This document shows positions 1 through 8,920 of a DNA stretch of 64,000 nt, one piece after another. The position numbers were made by a program, and so were the translations under genes. Positions within the stretch are counted from its first letter, which is position 1; every line of letters starts with the position of its first letter. The notes below the pieces were generated by a model. It saw only the letters and a list, made by a program, of their open reading frames with translations. It ran no database searches and was not told the DNA's origin. This DNA comes from Ferrimicrobium acidiphilum DSM 19497. Lineage in GTDB: Bacteria > Actinomycetota > Acidimicrobiia > Acidimicrobiales > Acidimicrobiaceae. The stretch covers positions 78,112-142,111 of the forward strand of contig NZ_JXUW01000006.1 of the NCBI RefSeq assembly GCF_000949255.1, read 5' to 3'.

Positions 1-108
1 CAACGTCTGTAGACGTTCGCCGAGGATCTCCGCTCTGACGGCGTCTTTCCACTCAGGGTTCTCCCTGAGTGCCTTGAGCAGATCGCTTGTGGTGTTGATG
101 ACCGCCAT
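1..108 (-). CDS. N-terminus of a small unknown protein, cut by the window edge
   Basis: Only the first 36 codons are visible; the gene runs off the left edge. The start is the ATG at 108-106, preceded by AGGA about ten bases upstream. The visible peptide begins MAVINTTSDLLKALRENPEW and continues with alternating charged and Leu residues (VRAEILGERLQTL). N-termini of this kind are seen in coiled-coil actinobacterial proteins that carry a PD-(D/E)XK-like or DUF3782-type domain further on. That assignment is a recollection of a pattern, not a domain match, because the diagnostic part is missing. Confidence 0.45.
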   Translation of the reverse strand, partial: MAVINTTSDLLKALRENPEWKDAVRAEILGERLQTL

Positions 109-774
109 TGATGCTTATCCTAGTTGAGCTGCCTTGTGCTGGTTGAACGAACAGGGGCGCGAGTCCTGTCCGTAATGTCGAGGTCGAGCGACTTCATTAC
201 TTGTCAGATTGCTGACTCGTAGTAGAACTATGAGTATACCTGAACGTTGACATCCTGTCGAGGGCACGACTTACCTGTTCTTTCGCGCCGCTCATGCCTA
301 TGGTGGGATATCCACTACATTTGGGGTCGGTCGGTCGATAGAACAACGTGATCTGTGGGTGCACGGAAGAAAGCGGCAGGTCTCCAGTAGTTTGTCAATA
401 CTCGAACTGGCCGAGGATCGCAAGGAGAGTTGGCCGAACGAAGGATCTTCCGCAATTCAGCAGCAGGTTTGGCGAGGCTTGGATCGTGTTTTAGGGCACC
501 TGTTGGAAAGAGCTGGCCATTGCGGACGACCAACCTGGTGCAAGGCCGGAACCAACCAAGGCTATCCGGTGCGAAGTTTGCCTACCAGGTAGCTCCGCCG
601 TAGATGGGCTCATGTGTTATTTCGTACGCATGGCTGGGTTGAATCCGGTTTCACTCGTTGATGCAGAGACATAGCACCTGTCTCGGCGGCGAGAGCAAAC
701 CCACCAGATTTAGAGGTTGCCTAGCTTGTGGTGGTCATTTAAAAATTGATCGCCACCCTGTGATATGGATGCCG
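109..774. other. Intergenic stretch without a recognisable gene
   Basis: There are short open frames on both strands, but they overlap each other antisense, lack ribosome-binding sites and resemble no family I know. I see no RNA gene or long inverted repeat. Confidence 0.5.
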
Positions 775-1548
775 TTAGTCGATTGCTAGCTTGAGGTGCC
801 CTATCGTCACAGCGCTCCCACCCAAGGAGACGCGATCGCCGTTCAGGTTCATCGATACGAAGCCACCTCTTGGCGATGCTTGCTCAGCATATAAGCGATC
901 CTTTTCGAGCCGCTTGCTCCAGTAGGCAGCGAGGGTGCAGTGAGCAGATCCGGTAACAGGATCCTCAAGTACACCGACTCGTGGTCCAAAGACGCGGCTG
1001 ACACAGTCGATATCGGGGTGGTCTCCGGGTGCGGTGATGATGACACATCGGGCATCGATAGAAGATAACCCCGTGGGATCAGGGGTGTATGACCTGACGG
1101 CGTTGGCGTCATCGAACACGACCAGCATGTCAAAGACGCCTCTTCCGGTCCAGACTACTGATGAGGATGCGAATTGAGCAGGAGCATCAACCGGCGTTGG
1201 CGGGTCGAGTGGAAAGTCCATAGTGATCTCGCCGTCCTTGCCGTTGCTGCACTTAAGTATTCCACTAGCTGTGTGAAATGTGGCTACACCCCCTAAAGCG
1301 TGCGCCGCTGCCAAGGTCGCGTGTCCACAGAGTGCAACCTCGGTAGTGGGCGTGAACCAGCGCAGGTCGTAGCTACCGTCTGGTCGTGGCGCTACAAAGG
1401 CGGTCTCGGAGAGGTTCATCTCAGCCGCAATCGCCTGCAAGTAGTGGTCATCAGGGAAGCCCTCGCAGAACGCCACCGCCGCCGGATTGCCGGCGAATGG
1501 ACGATCTGTAAAGGCATCCACGAGCTGTAGATCGGAGATGAAAGGCAC
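775..1548 (-). CDS. PhzF-family isomerase/epimerase-like protein
   Basis: The 257-residue protein has the two-lobed PhzF (diaminopimelate-epimerase-like) fold signature. GNPAAV lies at residues 20-25, the conserved acid in NLSETAF at Glu48, CGHATLA at 74-80, and EDPVTGSAHC near residue 195 marks the second lobe. In PhzF the Glu shuttles a proton in isomerisation of a dihydroanthranilate; most genomic homologues act on unknown small metabolites. Length is slightly short for the family (about 260-300). The start is GTG at 1548; no strong ribosome-binding site precedes it, so a nearby alternative start is possible. It is transcribed alone, away from the following genes. Family assignment is secure; substrate is unknown. 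Confidence 0.88.
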   Translation of the reverse strand: MPFISDLQLVDAFTDRPFAGNPAAVAFCEGFPDDHYLQAIAAEMNLSETAFVAPRPDGSYDLRWFTPTTEVALCGHATLAAAHALGGVATFHTASGILKCSNGKDGEITMDFPLDPPTPVDAPAQFASSSVVWTGRGVFDMLVVFDDANAVRSYTPDPTGLSSIDARCVIITAPGDHPDIDCVSRVFGPRVGVLEDPVTGSAHCTLAAYWSKRLEKDRLYAEQASPRGGFVSMNLNGDRVSLGGSAVTIGHLKLAID

Positions 1549-2380
1549 GATGAGAGTCTATTGTCTGAAACCAAGCTGGTGACTTGCTCTAGTTATAGAG
1601 CCAGTCGTTTGAGTCGATGCCGTCAGGCGATCACCGTTCACCCAGCTGCTTGGCTGGCTGAATCTGACTTGCGCAGTGTCGCTTGACAGTCTTCATCTCT
1701 GCTTTCTAGATCTGGTGGGAGTTGGAGGTAAGCATTCTGTATTGGCATGGTCTTGCGCTAGTTTCTTCGTTCGTTATTGACAAATACCTATGGCGGTCTG
1801 ACGGGCTATTGATCGATATCGGGTGGCGAACTCTTCGACTGGCATAGATCTAAAGAGGGTGGCTGGGTGTTAGATGCAGCTGATTTGCTCTCCATTCGAG
1901 TATCGCCAGATGATCCCCAGCAAGCTAGCCAGCCCAAGCAAGCTGAACCGTGGGTTGATACCTGTCTGTTCCTAAAGATCTTTGTATAGTTGCGCACGTA
2001 GTGAGATCTATCCACATCCGGTTGATAAGAGATCTTCGCCTCTTATATCATGCGTAGTTGTACGGAGAACGTGTTCGTGACCGTGGATCTACGCACAGCA
2101 CGGGAGTGTCCCCATGTTGGTTTAAGAGTTGCTTGTTCCCTCATGGTTTGCGGCAGCTTGTCTGGCGGCGAATGGGAGGCTCTCTGGTCTGATCTGGGGC
2201 CTGAGTGTATCGAGATCGCTGTAAAGGGTAATCGCACCGTCGTGATCCAATGGCTACAAAGGGCTATCGCGTTTGGACTCGCCACCCTTGTCTGGTGTCT
2301 TTGCCCGGTAATCGGGCGACTGTTGGTTGAACTTGTGAGATATTTCTTCGAGGAATTTTGAAGGCGAGAGCTATTGCCAT
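1549..2380. other. Intergenic region with one doubtful 103-codon frame
   Basis: The only candidate is a plus-strand frame at 2050-2361 (103 codons) that ends with a hydrophobic stretch and stops 20 bases before the next gene. It has no ribosome-binding site, an equally long frame lies opposite it, and I recognise no family, so I do not call it a gene. Confidence 0.4.
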
Positions 2381-3883
2381 GTGAGGTGCTCTAGAGTGCT
2401 ACCCATGGCCTTCCGATCCCGTCCACAGACACGTTTTCAAGCAGAGCTCCCGGCTCTAGAACTCGAGGAACTGGCGAGGCGGTACTGTTGGCTCCGTTAT
2501 ATCGATACGCTAGGAATCTACCGGGGATCGCCGCTTGCCTTACTTGGCCTTGCTCAAGGCTTGCGAGGCTCCTTAGGGTTGGGTGTCGCATCTGACCGTG
2601 GCGCGCTCGTCGTAGGTGGAGTCTCCCCGCTTGAGCACCTCTATCGTCCTAGACCGGCATCGCTCTCTGATGCGGTGGCTATGGGCCTTCTGGCCCACGG
2701 CCAGGCCGATGCTATCCTTGGGGAGCTCGGCTTCGATGGTGATCTTATCACCCAGGTAGAGCTACTCGGTGAAGCGGTACGATTGGGATTGAAGCTGGTA
2801 GTGATAGCTGAGGCGGATGATGCTCGGGGGGTTGACGCAGCCAGATCGCTGGGCTGGCGGGTTGAACAACTCGACGGTGGCGACCTCTTGGAGGGCTGGA
2901 ATCTTGGGAGAGCTCTTTGGCATGGCCTTCAGGACCAAGCTACCCCGGTGGTGGTTGTGTTTAACGGATTTGCCGATACCTTCGACATCGACGAACTTGG
3001 CTACCTCGCACCACAGACACTTGATCGTTTTGAGCGCGAGGCTATCGCGGCGGCGAGTAGGTTGGCCGATGACCCACGACCGGATCTGGCTCGAACGGCG
3101 GCGAAGCGGCGACTTGCGATGACCATGACCGAGTTCGAGACCGAGTCGGTCTCCGAGCTTGTCACCACCCTCGCCACCACCCTTGGCGCCGGTTCCATTC
3201 TGGTGGCCACTGGAGTCGCCGATCGCCTGAGAGCTTTAGAACATCAGCAACTTGTACGACTCAGCGATCCACGTCCTCTTGCGGAGGCACTACTGCGCTG
3301 GGGAGGCTTCCCAGTCGTCGTAACTTCGAAGGCCCCGGATCGCGGTACGCAGATGGACGCTGTGATAATGACGTTCGACAGGGATATCCGTCCAGGACTC
3401 ACGGGCATCTTCGTGGAGAGCCACGAAGAGCTGACCTACTTCATGGGTCGTCTGATGGGAGATGCCGTCCCACTTACACATGACTATCTTGTAGTAGGCG
3501 ACCAGCTCAGCCGGGATGGCTTTGGCCGCGTCGAGAATCCGACTGGACGATGGTTACGCCCGGTCAGTGATCTCGCGGTGATCACCTGGGGTCGCGGCGT
3601 CCAGGTCGCCCTGCGTGCATGTACATTTCTAGAGGAGTCTGCTGGCCATGTCGGCGTTCTAGAGCTTCATCAGCCAGGGCTTGTCGACGAGAAACTGTTG
3701 GCACAGGCGATGACGGCGAGAAGAATCTGTATCCTCTATGACGGGACTCCAGACGTCGGCTATCAGCTGGTGACCTATCTTCAGGAGTATTTCTTTTCGC
3801 AGCTGAGCGCACCGGTGCTGCTCAGATCAGCCCGCCCTGGACCCGGGCCCATAGCGGTAGTCCTGCGTGGTCTGCTCCCGTAG
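2381..3883 (+). CDS. Degenerate thiamine-diphosphate E1-like (alpha-beta fusion) protein
   Basis: The 500-residue protein reads like a fused E1 alpha plus E1 beta/transketolase-C protein. The N-terminal half follows the E1 alpha order: ELARRYCWLRYIDTLGIYRG matches the start of E1 alpha, then a segment where GDG-N(26)-NN should sit, then LVVIAEADDARGVDAARSLG and a substrate-side tail. The C-terminal third (VITWGRGVQVALRACTFLEE, then VGVLELHQPGLVDEKLL) matches the transketolase C-terminal domain. The canonical thiamine-diphosphate/Mg motif is not intact: I see GFDG and EADD instead of GDG and NN. Hence a catalytic role is doubtful; a regulatory or scaffold role is possible. The start is GTG 2381 with AAGGCGAG upstream; GTG 2396 or ATG 2405 are alternatives. 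True E1 genes lie at 17194-19163. Confidence 0.6.
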   Translation: MRCSRVLPMAFRSRPQTRFQAELPALELEELARRYCWLRYIDTLGIYRGSPLALLGLAQGLRGSLGLGVASDRGALVVGGVSPLEHLYRPRPASLSDAVAMGLLAHGQADAILGELGFDGDLITQVELLGEAVRLGLKLVVIAEADDARGVDAARSLGWRVEQLDGGDLLEGWNLGRALWHGLQDQATPVVVVFNGFADTFDIDELGYLAPQTLDRFEREAIAAASRLADDPRPDLARTAAKRRLAMTMTEFETESVSELVTTLATTLGAGSILVATGVADRLRALEHQQLVRLSDPRPLAEALLRWGGFPVVVTSKAPDRGTQMDAVIMTFDRDIRPGLTGIFVESHEELTYFMGRLMGDAVPLTHDYLVVGDQLSRDGFGRVENPTGRWLRPVSDLAVITWGRGVQVALRACTFLEESAGHVGVLELHQPGLVDEKLLAQAMTARRICILYDGTPDVGYQLVTYLQEYFFSQLSAPVLLRSARPGPGPIAVVLRGLLP

Positions 3884-3981
3884 CGAGACGCCAACTGTCT
3901 CCGATTGCTAGCTACCATTTTTGGCTAGGTTTGAGTCCCTATTTTTAGTCAAATGCTTGCCCATTCTTGTTGTTGAGGCAA

Positions 3982-3995
3982 TGCAAACGATTGTA
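3982..3995. promoter_or_regulatory. LacI-type operator upstream of the molybdenum hydroxylase gene
   Basis: TGCAAACGATTGTA is an imperfect palindrome with the central CG typical of LacI/PurR-family operators, 22 bases before the ATG at 4018. It matches the operator at 8823 in 11 of 14 positions. The LacI-family gene at 6380 is the obvious candidate binder (inference). Confidence 0.6.
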
Positions 3996-4017
3996 AGTTA
4001 CACTAAGAGAGGGGAAC

Positions 4018-6393
4018 ATGGTTAGCGGTGTCGTTGCACGACTAGAGTGCGACGGCTTAGAGAGGAACATGACCATGGATGTTCGGAACAGCGGTGAAGG
4101 AATAGGCGCATCTCGCTGGCGGGATGAGGATCAGGATCTCCTTCGTGGGGCTCGCCGCTATATAGACGATATGGTGCTTCCCAACATGGTCCACATGCGG
4201 GTGGTCCGCTCCCCAGTCGCCAGTGGCCAACTTGAGGCGATGGACTGGTCTGAGGTGCGGAGTGCCGCTGGAGTCATCCTCGCTGCTGATGCAGCTAGTG
4301 ATCCTGATCTGCGTGTGGTGGTACCCGCACCGCTGGTGCCAGATGCCGAGATCGTGCCCAAAGGCACGCCGACTCTGGCAGATAATCGGGTGCGTTTTGT
4401 GGGTGAGCCGATCGCGGTGATCGTCGCATCAACCCGGCGAGCCGCCGAGGATGCAGCCGATCTCGCTTATCCTACGATCACGGCAGACACCGGTGTGTAC
4501 ACCCTCGACGATGCGCTGTCGATCCGAGCGCTGGTGCACGATGATCTCCGAGACAACGTGCTAGCTAGCTGGCGCTCTGAAGTGGGTGATGTCGAGGCTG
4601 GGCTGCAGTCGGCTCATCGAGTGGTGGAGACGGAGCTGGCGCTCCCGCGGCTGGTGGCGGCGCCTATGGAGCCGAGGGGCTGTATCGCCTCTGTCGACTC
4701 GTCGAATGGGCGAGTCACGTTGTACGCATCGGCCCAGGATCCACACCGCCCCAAGCAACAACTGATCACATCTCTTGGACTCGATCCAGACGATGTCAGG
4801 GTTGTGGTGCCAGCGGTAGGTGGAGCATTTGGCTCCAAAGGTGCGATCCCACCCGAGTACGTATTGGCGGTTCTGCTGGCGAGGCGTCTTGGACGTCCGG
4901 TGAAATGGATCGAGGACCGGTCGGAGAACTTCGTTGGCGCCTATCAGGGTAGAGGGATGCGTGCCCGAGTGAAGATGGGGTTCGACAGCGACGCTCACCT
5001 AACCGTACTGACCGCCCGGATCGAGGCTGACCTGGGCGCCTACCTCTATCAGAGTACGCCAGTTCCAGGAGTGACGGCGGCGACGTTGATGGGTGGTGTC
5101 TACGACCTTTCTACTGCGCGCGTCGAGATGGTTGGGCTAGCGACCAATCGTGTGCCCACCGGCCCCTACCGTGGGGCAGGTCGGCCCGAGGCGGCCTACT
5201 TTGTCGAACGGACACTCGATGTTGCCGCTCACGCACTAGAGATCGATCCGGTTCTACTGCGAAGGCGTAACCTGATAGCCGAGGATAAGTTTCCTTACCG
5301 AACCGTCACTGGGCTCACCTACGACTCTGGCCAGTATGGTCGTGCACTTGAACAACTAGAGGCTCGGATGGAGACCCCGGTAGCCGAGGAGTCGGATACT
5401 CAAGGTGTCATACTCGGACGCGGTTTTGCTATGTATATCGAGCGCGCGGCACCGGGAGGATGGGAGAGCGCAGCGGCAACTCTCGATGAGGATGGGACGG
5501 TTATCCTGCGTTCAGGGTCGAGCGATCATGGACAAGGACATGCCACCAGCCTCGCCCAGATCGTGGTTAGCACCCTTGGAGTTCACTTTGATCGGGTCCG
5601 AGTCGATCAGGGCGACTCCGACTACGGAGATGGAGTCGGGACCTTTGGGTCACGCTCGATGGCTCTCGGAGGTGAGGCGGCCCGGCTCGCTTCCGAGGGG
5701 CTCGGCGAGAGGATCCGCGAGATCTGTTCGTCCCTGTTAGAGGCTGATGCTCACGATCTCTCGATCGAGGGCGATCGAGTCTTTGTTCGCGGCAGTGCGG
5801 ACGTCGACATCTCCTTGACTGAGCTCACGCGACTAGCGCGAGAGCGAGGATTGCTGGCTGGCTCCGAGTGCCTCTCGGTGGCTACCCGCAGCAAGGTGGC
5901 TGGTCCAGTCTTTCCCTATGGGGCCTATGGCGCTGTGGTGAGCATCGACGTTGCGACTGGCGTCGTTCATGTTGTGAAGATAGTAGCGGTTGACGATGCA
6001 GGGACGCTGATCAACCCGCTCCTTACTGAGGGACAGGTGATGGGCTCCACCCTGCAGGGGGTCGCCTCTGCCCTCCTTGAGGCGGTCGTTCTCGATGAGG
6101 ATGGTCAACCTCAGACCACCAGCCTGATGACATATCTCGTCCCAAGCGCGGCCGAGGCAGACTATGAACTAGACAGCAGCTTCCTCACGACGCCGACTCC
6201 GTTGACCCCTCTTGGTGCAAAGGGGGTGGGTGAGAGCGGGACGATTGGGGCTCTCGCCGCGATCGCGAATGCGGTTGCGGATGCGCTCTCGCTAGTGAAT
6301 GTGACAGAACCGCTGGATCCACCTTATAGTCCCGATCGCATTTGGATTACGATAGAACGTAGTCGAGATAAGACTGCTGGTGAGGATGACTAA
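4018..6393 (+). CDS. Molybdenum hydroxylase large subunit (xanthine dehydrogenase/aldehyde oxidase family)
   Basis: The 791-residue protein carries the full molybdopterin-binding large-subunit architecture: an a/b hammerhead N-terminal domain (about residues 35-145), GGAFGSKG near 270, GPYRGAGRPEA near 380, and the C-terminal GAKGVGESG with the catalytic Glu near 737. The RGAGRPEA form lacks the AYxCSFR loop of true CO dehydrogenase, so it belongs with xanthine/aldehyde/N-heterocycle hydroxylases. These enzymes normally work with an FAD subunit and a 2Fe-2S subunit; neither is encoded nearby. Two starts are plausible: ATG 4018 after GAGAGGGG and ATG 4069 after GAGAGG. The downstream LacI gene overlaps its end by 14 bases, implying co-transcription. 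Substrate unknown. Confidence 0.88.
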   Translation: MVSGVVARLECDGLERNMTMDVRNSGEGIGASRWRDEDQDLLRGARRYIDDMVLPNMVHMRVVRSPVASGQLEAMDWSEVRSAAGVILAADAASDPDLRVVVPAPLVPDAEIVPKGTPTLADNRVRFVGEPIAVIVASTRRAAEDAADLAYPTITADTGVYTLDDALSIRALVHDDLRDNVLASWRSEVGDVEAGLQSAHRVVETELALPRLVAAPMEPRGCIASVDSSNGRVTLYASAQDPHRPKQQLITSLGLDPDDVRVVVPAVGGAFGSKGAIPPEYVLAVLLARRLGRPVKWIEDRSENFVGAYQGRGMRARVKMGFDSDAHLTVLTARIEADLGAYLYQSTPVPGVTAATLMGGVYDLSTARVEMVGLATNRVPTGPYRGAGRPEAAYFVERTLDVAAHALEIDPVLLRRRNLIAEDKFPYRTVTGLTYDSGQYGRALEQLEARMETPVAEESDTQGVILGRGFAMYIERAAPGGWESAAATLDEDGTVILRSGSSDHGQGHATSLAQIVVSTLGVHFDRVRVDQGDSDYGDGVGTFGSRSMALGGEAARLASEGLGERIREICSSLLEADAHDLSIEGDRVFVRGSADVDISLTELTRLARERGLLAGSECLSVATRSKVAGPVFPYGAYGAVVSIDVATGVVHVVKIVAVDDAGTLINPLLTEGQVMGSTLQGVASALLEAVVLDEDGQPQTTSLMTYLVPSAAEADYELDSSFLTTPTPLTPLGAKGVGESGTIGALAAIANAVADALSLVNVTEPLDPPYSPDRIWITIERSRDKTAGEDD

Positions 6394-7435
6394 CACACAA
6401 CGTGCGAAGCGAGCGACGATCCGTGATGTTGCTCGGGTAGCGGGGGTACACCCGAGCACGGTTTCGCGTGCGCTAGGCAGTGATCGCCAGGCCAGGGCTT
6501 TGGTGAATGCGGAGACCAGGGCCAGAATTCTCAAGATCGCCGAGGATCTCAACTTTCGCCCCGACATAGCTGCCAGAACCTTGAAGACTGGACAGTCGCA
6601 CACCGTCGGTGTGTTGTTGCCGGACTTGACGAACCCGCTGTTCCCCCCGATTGTGCGCGGGCTCGAAGATCGTTTTGCCGAGGATGGTTTTGTCGTTCTC
6701 CTTGGCAACACCGACGATGATGCGAGTCGTGGTGAGTTGGTCTTAGAGGGTCTGTTATCGCGTGGTGTCGATGCACTGGTGGTAGCTACGGCGCGCAGGA
6801 GCGGGTCTCAGTTTCTTGAACTCAGTCGACAGGGGTTGCCGATCGTGCTTATCAACCGCGTCTTTGACGATCAGCTCGTCCCCTCTGTGGCTACCGATGA
6901 GGTCGCTGGAATCCGGATGGCGGTGAGGCATGTGCACTCGCTTGGCCATCACAGGATCGCACACCTAGCTGGTCCACAGGATCTGTCTACAGGGCGAAAT
7001 CGCTATCGGGGTTACCTAGCAGAGATGGACAGCCTTGGCCTGGATGTAGAGGAGTCGATGGTATGTATTGCCAACCTCTACTCACCCGAAGAGGGGAGGC
7101 GATGCGCTGTTGAGTTGTTGGATGCTACCGGAGCTCGCCCGACGGCGATTGTCGCCGCCAACGACATGCTGGCGATCGGCTGCTACCAGGCACTCCATGC
7201 GCTCGGTCTGCGCTGCCCCGAGGATGTGGCGATCGTTGGCTTCAATGATGCCCCCTTCTCTGATCTCCTCTCCCCTCCGCTGACCTCGATTAGATTCCCG
7301 CATTATCAGGTTGGTCAGCAAGCGGCCCAGCTTGTGCTGGAACGGATTGCTGACCCGACGGCGCCGATCAAGGTCATCTTCCTCCCACCGGAGCTCGTCG
7401 TTCGTGGTTCCACCTGCTCGCGGGTGCAGGGCTAG
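6380..7435 (+). CDS. LacI-family transcriptional regulator
   Basis: The 351-residue protein begins with a classic LacI helix-turn-helix (TIRDVARVAGVHPSTVSRAL, residues 12-31), followed by the hinge region (NFRPDIAARTLKTGQ) and a periplasmic-binding-protein-like effector domain (VGVLLPDLTNPLFPPIVRGL onward). It overlaps the preceding gene by 14 bases, starting at GTG 6380 (ATG 6386 is possible), so translation is probably coupled. It sits between the two arms of the catabolic locus, and matching LacI-type palindromes occur at 3982 and 8823. A local repressor released by a pathway intermediate is the simplest model (inference). Confidence 0.93.
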   Translation: MRMTNTQRAKRATIRDVARVAGVHPSTVSRALGSDRQARALVNAETRARILKIAEDLNFRPDIAARTLKTGQSHTVGVLLPDLTNPLFPPIVRGLEDRFAEDGFVVLLGNTDDDASRGELVLEGLLSRGVDALVVATARRSGSQFLELSRQGLPIVLINRVFDDQLVPSVATDEVAGIRMAVRHVHSLGHHRIAHLAGPQDLSTGRNRYRGYLAEMDSLGLDVEESMVCIANLYSPEEGRRCAVELLDATGARPTAIVAANDMLAIGCYQALHALGLRCPEDVAIVGFNDAPFSDLLSPPLTSIRFPHYQVGQQAAQLVLERIADPTAPIKVIFLPPELVVRGSTCSRVQG

Positions 7436-7464
7436 CCATCAAGGCTGCGGCGTCCGCCCGGTAG

Positions 7465-8589
7465 CTACGCGAGCTGGGCACGCATCCAGTCGGCTGTCAG
7501 ATATCGATGCCGATATGAGAGATTGCTGCAGCCGTGATTGCCTTGCTCAAGCATGATGAGTTCGACCGGCCCGGAGACGCTGCGCCGGAGTTGGTAGGCT
7601 CCCTCTGTCGAGAAGAGACGATCTTGGGCGCCGAAGATGATCTGAAGCGGACAACGTATGGAGGAGGCCGCCTCCCTCAACGAGAAGGTCTCTGCGCATT
7701 CGCGAGCCTCTTTAATCGAAGCTGACTTCGTTCTCGCCATAAAAGCCCTCTTGGTGAGTTCGGGCAGGTGATCGAAGTCGTCACCGAGGTGGAAGGGACC
7801 AGAGAGTGCGGTGCAGGCGCGATAGCGTGGGTTGCCGCTAACCATCCTTGGTGCGTAGTAGCCACCGAGACTCACGCCCCAGACGCCGACCCGACTGGCA
7901 TCGAGGTCGGAGCGCGTATCGATGAATGCCAGAATTGCTGCACCCACACCCTCCCAGTCGCCACGGGCACCAAGCTGATATTCGGCCTCTCCTTGCCCTG
8001 GTCCGTCGATAGACAGGGTCGCAAGTCCGCGGTCAAGGAAGAGTTGTTCTGTACTCCGAAACTCCTCTTTGGTGGAGTCGAGGCCCGGGATCAGTACCAC
8101 CACCGCTGGAACCTGTGTGCTCGATCGAGGTCGGCGTAGGATACCAGCGAGGGAGGTGTTCTCGAAAGCGATTGCCACCCGCTCTCCTGCTGGTTGCAGA
8201 TAAGGAAGCGCCTTGTCAAGGCACTCGACTGCCAGGCTATGCGCTGTGCGCATCTCATCTGGGTAGTCGACAAAGAGGAACTTGGCGAAGTGATAGTAGA
8301 CAGCCGCCTGGGCCAGGTGGGCACCGGCCGACAGGTGTTCACCGCTTGCTAGTGCCTCCTCTCCCAGCAGACGGTGTTCGTTCCCAGCCTTGGACCAGGT
8401 CTTGCACCAGTCACTCCAGCGTTCGATCGAGGAGGTCAATCGGTTGAAATCGGCGATGTCAACTCCGTTGGTCACAAAACGTGGACCCCAATTTTCGATA
8501 GCACTGAGAACAAGGGCATCTGGCATAGGGCTAGTATTGCACTCGTTTGCGGAAGCTGTCAACTGATCTAATCGGTCGTGGAATCGCAT
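7465..8589 (-). CDS. Alpha/beta hydrolase, 2,6-dihydroxypseudooxynicotine hydrolase-like
   Basis: The 374-residue protein has a long N-terminal helical lid (about residues 1-130) followed by an alpha/beta-hydrolase core. The nucleophile is Ser240 in GVSLGG, the acid Asp323 in GAQDRLF and the base His352 in GNHGC. This arrangement is that of the dihydroxypseudooxynicotine hydrolase/FrsA-like group, which includes C-C bond hydrolases acting on diketone-type substrates. It is convergent with the LacI gene (29 bases apart) and divergent from the dehydrogenase at 8921, sharing the intergenic region that contains the operator at 8823, so both may be controlled by it. The exact substrate cannot be read from sequence. 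Confidence 0.85.
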   Translation of the reverse strand: MRFHDRLDQLTASANECNTSPMPDALVLSAIENWGPRFVTNGVDIADFNRLTSSIERWSDWCKTWSKAGNEHRLLGEEALASGEHLSAGAHLAQAAVYYHFAKFLFVDYPDEMRTAHSLAVECLDKALPYLQPAGERVAIAFENTSLAGILRRPRSSTQVPAVVVLIPGLDSTKEEFRSTEQLFLDRGLATLSIDGPGQGEAEYQLGARGDWEGVGAAILAFIDTRSDLDASRVGVWGVSLGGYYAPRMVSGNPRYRACTALSGPFHLGDDFDHLPELTKRAFMARTKSASIKEARECAETFSLREAASSIRCPLQIIFGAQDRLFSTEGAYQLRRSVSGPVELIMLEQGNHGCSNLSYRHRYLTADWMRAQLA

Positions 8590-8822
8590 TCGGGCGAGTT
8601 ACGTCTTTGATTTCGCGCCCAGGTCCGTGCTCTCTAGTCAGCTGGAGTTCTGATCGTGGCTTTATAAATAGCTGATGAACTGGATATATGGGTAGCGTTG
8701 GTGGAGATGGTACAGCTAAGACCGGCTGTGTGTTACGCTTGACGGCCCGGTCAACAATAGAGTTGCTGAGATAAAAATAAGTTTCGTCAGCAGCCAATGT
8801 AGAGAAATTTTCTGAGTTTTCT

Positions 8823-8836
8823 TGCAATCGGTTGCA
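8823..8836. promoter_or_regulatory. LacI-type operator in the divergent 8590-8920 region
   Basis: TGCAATCGGTTGCA is nearly perfectly palindromic (TGCAA-N4-TTGCA) with a central CG. It lies 85 bases upstream of the GTG at 8921 and about 230 bases upstream of the divergent hydrolase. The other 330 bases of this divergent region contain no gene that I can see. Confidence 0.65.
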
Positions 8837-8920
8837 TTTGGTGTTAACTTCATGTTACGTCAGGCGCGTAGCACTCGACGGATAGATGATCCATCAGATG
8901 AGGGTTAGGACGGTGGAGTA

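Noticed and set aside
2050..2361. Possible small membrane protein before the E1-like gene
   Set aside because: No ribosome-binding site, an equally long antisense frame, and no recognised family; kept only as a note in the gap entry.
4561..4998. A 145-codon open frame antisense to the molybdenum hydroxylase
   Set aside because: It lies wholly within a well-supported gene, has no ribosome-binding site or recognisable domain, and such shadows are common in GC-rich sequence.
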